The notes below the pieces were generated by a model. The model did no database searches. It worked only from the letters and a program-made list of their open reading frames with translations, and was not told the origin of the DNA. A DNA stretch of 5,113 nt from Candidatus Phaeomarinibacter sp. (GTDB lineage: Bacteria > Pseudomonadota > Alphaproteobacteria > CGMCC-115125). Shown piece after piece: positions 4,955 through 5,113 of this stretch (within the stretch, counting starts at the first letter, position 1; every line of letters starts with the position of its first letter). Location of the stretch: assembly GCA_028279995.1 (NCBI GenBank), contig JANQMQ010000583.1, positions 1 to 5,113 of the forward strand. The letters run 5' to 3'. The position numbers and the translations under genes are program-made.

Positions 4955-5113
4955 GTTGTGGTCATAAGCTGGACAAAGAAATCCGTGCCGAGCACCAGAT
5001 TGTCGATGGAGATGCGCTCATTGGTGCCGTGAATGGTCACGATGTCTTCTGATGTGACGACAAACGGGTGGAAGCGATAGGCATCGTCCGCCACCTTGGC
5101 GTAGTGCTTGCTG
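4936..5113 (-). CDS. M20-family metallopeptidase, C-terminal fragment (gene continues past the right edge)
   Basis: The last 58 residues of a gene entering from the right edge and ending at TAA 4938-4936. The stretch RFHPFVVTSEDIVTIHGTNERISIDNL is diagnostic: HGTNERIS followed by a short amphipathic helix is the usual end of M20 peptidases and carboxypeptidases of the PM20D1/CPS1 kind. These are zinc enzymes that cleave peptides, N-acyl amino acids or related amides. The conserved His in HGTNERIS is expected near the metal site; the main metal-binding residues lie outside the window. The tail after the helix is short and polar (TTTKAPGE). The gene is convergent with the hydratase-like operon, its end is embedded in the shared terminator hairpin, and nothing suggests a functional link. 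Substrate and signal peptide cannot be judged from this fragment. Confidence 0.82.
   Translation of the reverse strand, partial: SKHYAKVADDAYRFHPFVVTSEDIVTIHGTNERISIDNLVLGTDFFVQLMTTTKAPGE

Noticed and set aside
4837..5052. 71-codon plus-strand frame over the terminator
   Set aside because: It runs through the terminator hairpin and antisense to the M20 peptidase end, which has a clear HGTNERIS motif.

Overview
The window looks like a piece of a GC-rich proteobacterial chromosome, most likely alphaproteobacterial. The reasons are uniform high-GC codon use, short Shine-Dalgarno (SD) sites 7-9 nt before each start, and the mix of short-chain dehydrogenases, an HxlR regulator and a soluble molybdopterin enzyme. 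The lineage is an inference from gene content; no rRNA or other marker is present. I see no mobile element, CRISPR array, tRNA or rRNA.

Layout. Three genes run leftward from the middle of the window: an HxlR-family regulator (2222 to 1728), a 278-residue short-chain dehydrogenase/reductase (SDR; 1577 to 741), and a second SDR of the 3-hydroxyacyl-CoA dehydrogenase type II kind (716 to beyond base 1). The two SDRs are only 24 nt apart and form an operon. Two genes run rightward: a 761-residue Mo/W-bis-pterin enzyme of the DMSO reductase superfamily that most resembles acetylene hydratase (2377-4662), and a 78-residue protein of unknown function (4659-4895) joined to it by an ATGA stop/start overlap. 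A hairpin terminator follows at 4921-4954. The convergent neighbour at the right edge is the C-terminus of an M20-family peptidase, whose stop codon lies in the terminator loop.

The regulator and the hydratase-like gene are divergent, with 154 bp between their starts. That gap holds an inverted repeat (AGTCCA-N5-TGGACT) plus a third half-site at 11-bp spacing, over the plausible -35 regions of both genes. This suggests that the HxlR protein controls itself and the hydratase-like gene. A different signal, two near-identical palindromes of form TCAGNNCTGA exactly 20 bp apart, lies upstream of the SDR operon and suggests separate control.

Working idea. The hydratase-like enzyme keeps the Fe-S cysteines, the aspartate next to the cluster, the metal-ligand cysteine and several tryptophans that I recall from the Pelobacter acetylene hydratase pocket, but has Ala where that enzyme has Ile142. 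It has no export signal and no electron-transfer partner here, which fits a cytoplasmic, possibly non-redox hydration. The adjacent SDRs could oxidise a hydroxylated or hydroxyacyl product. This pathway link rests on proximity only.
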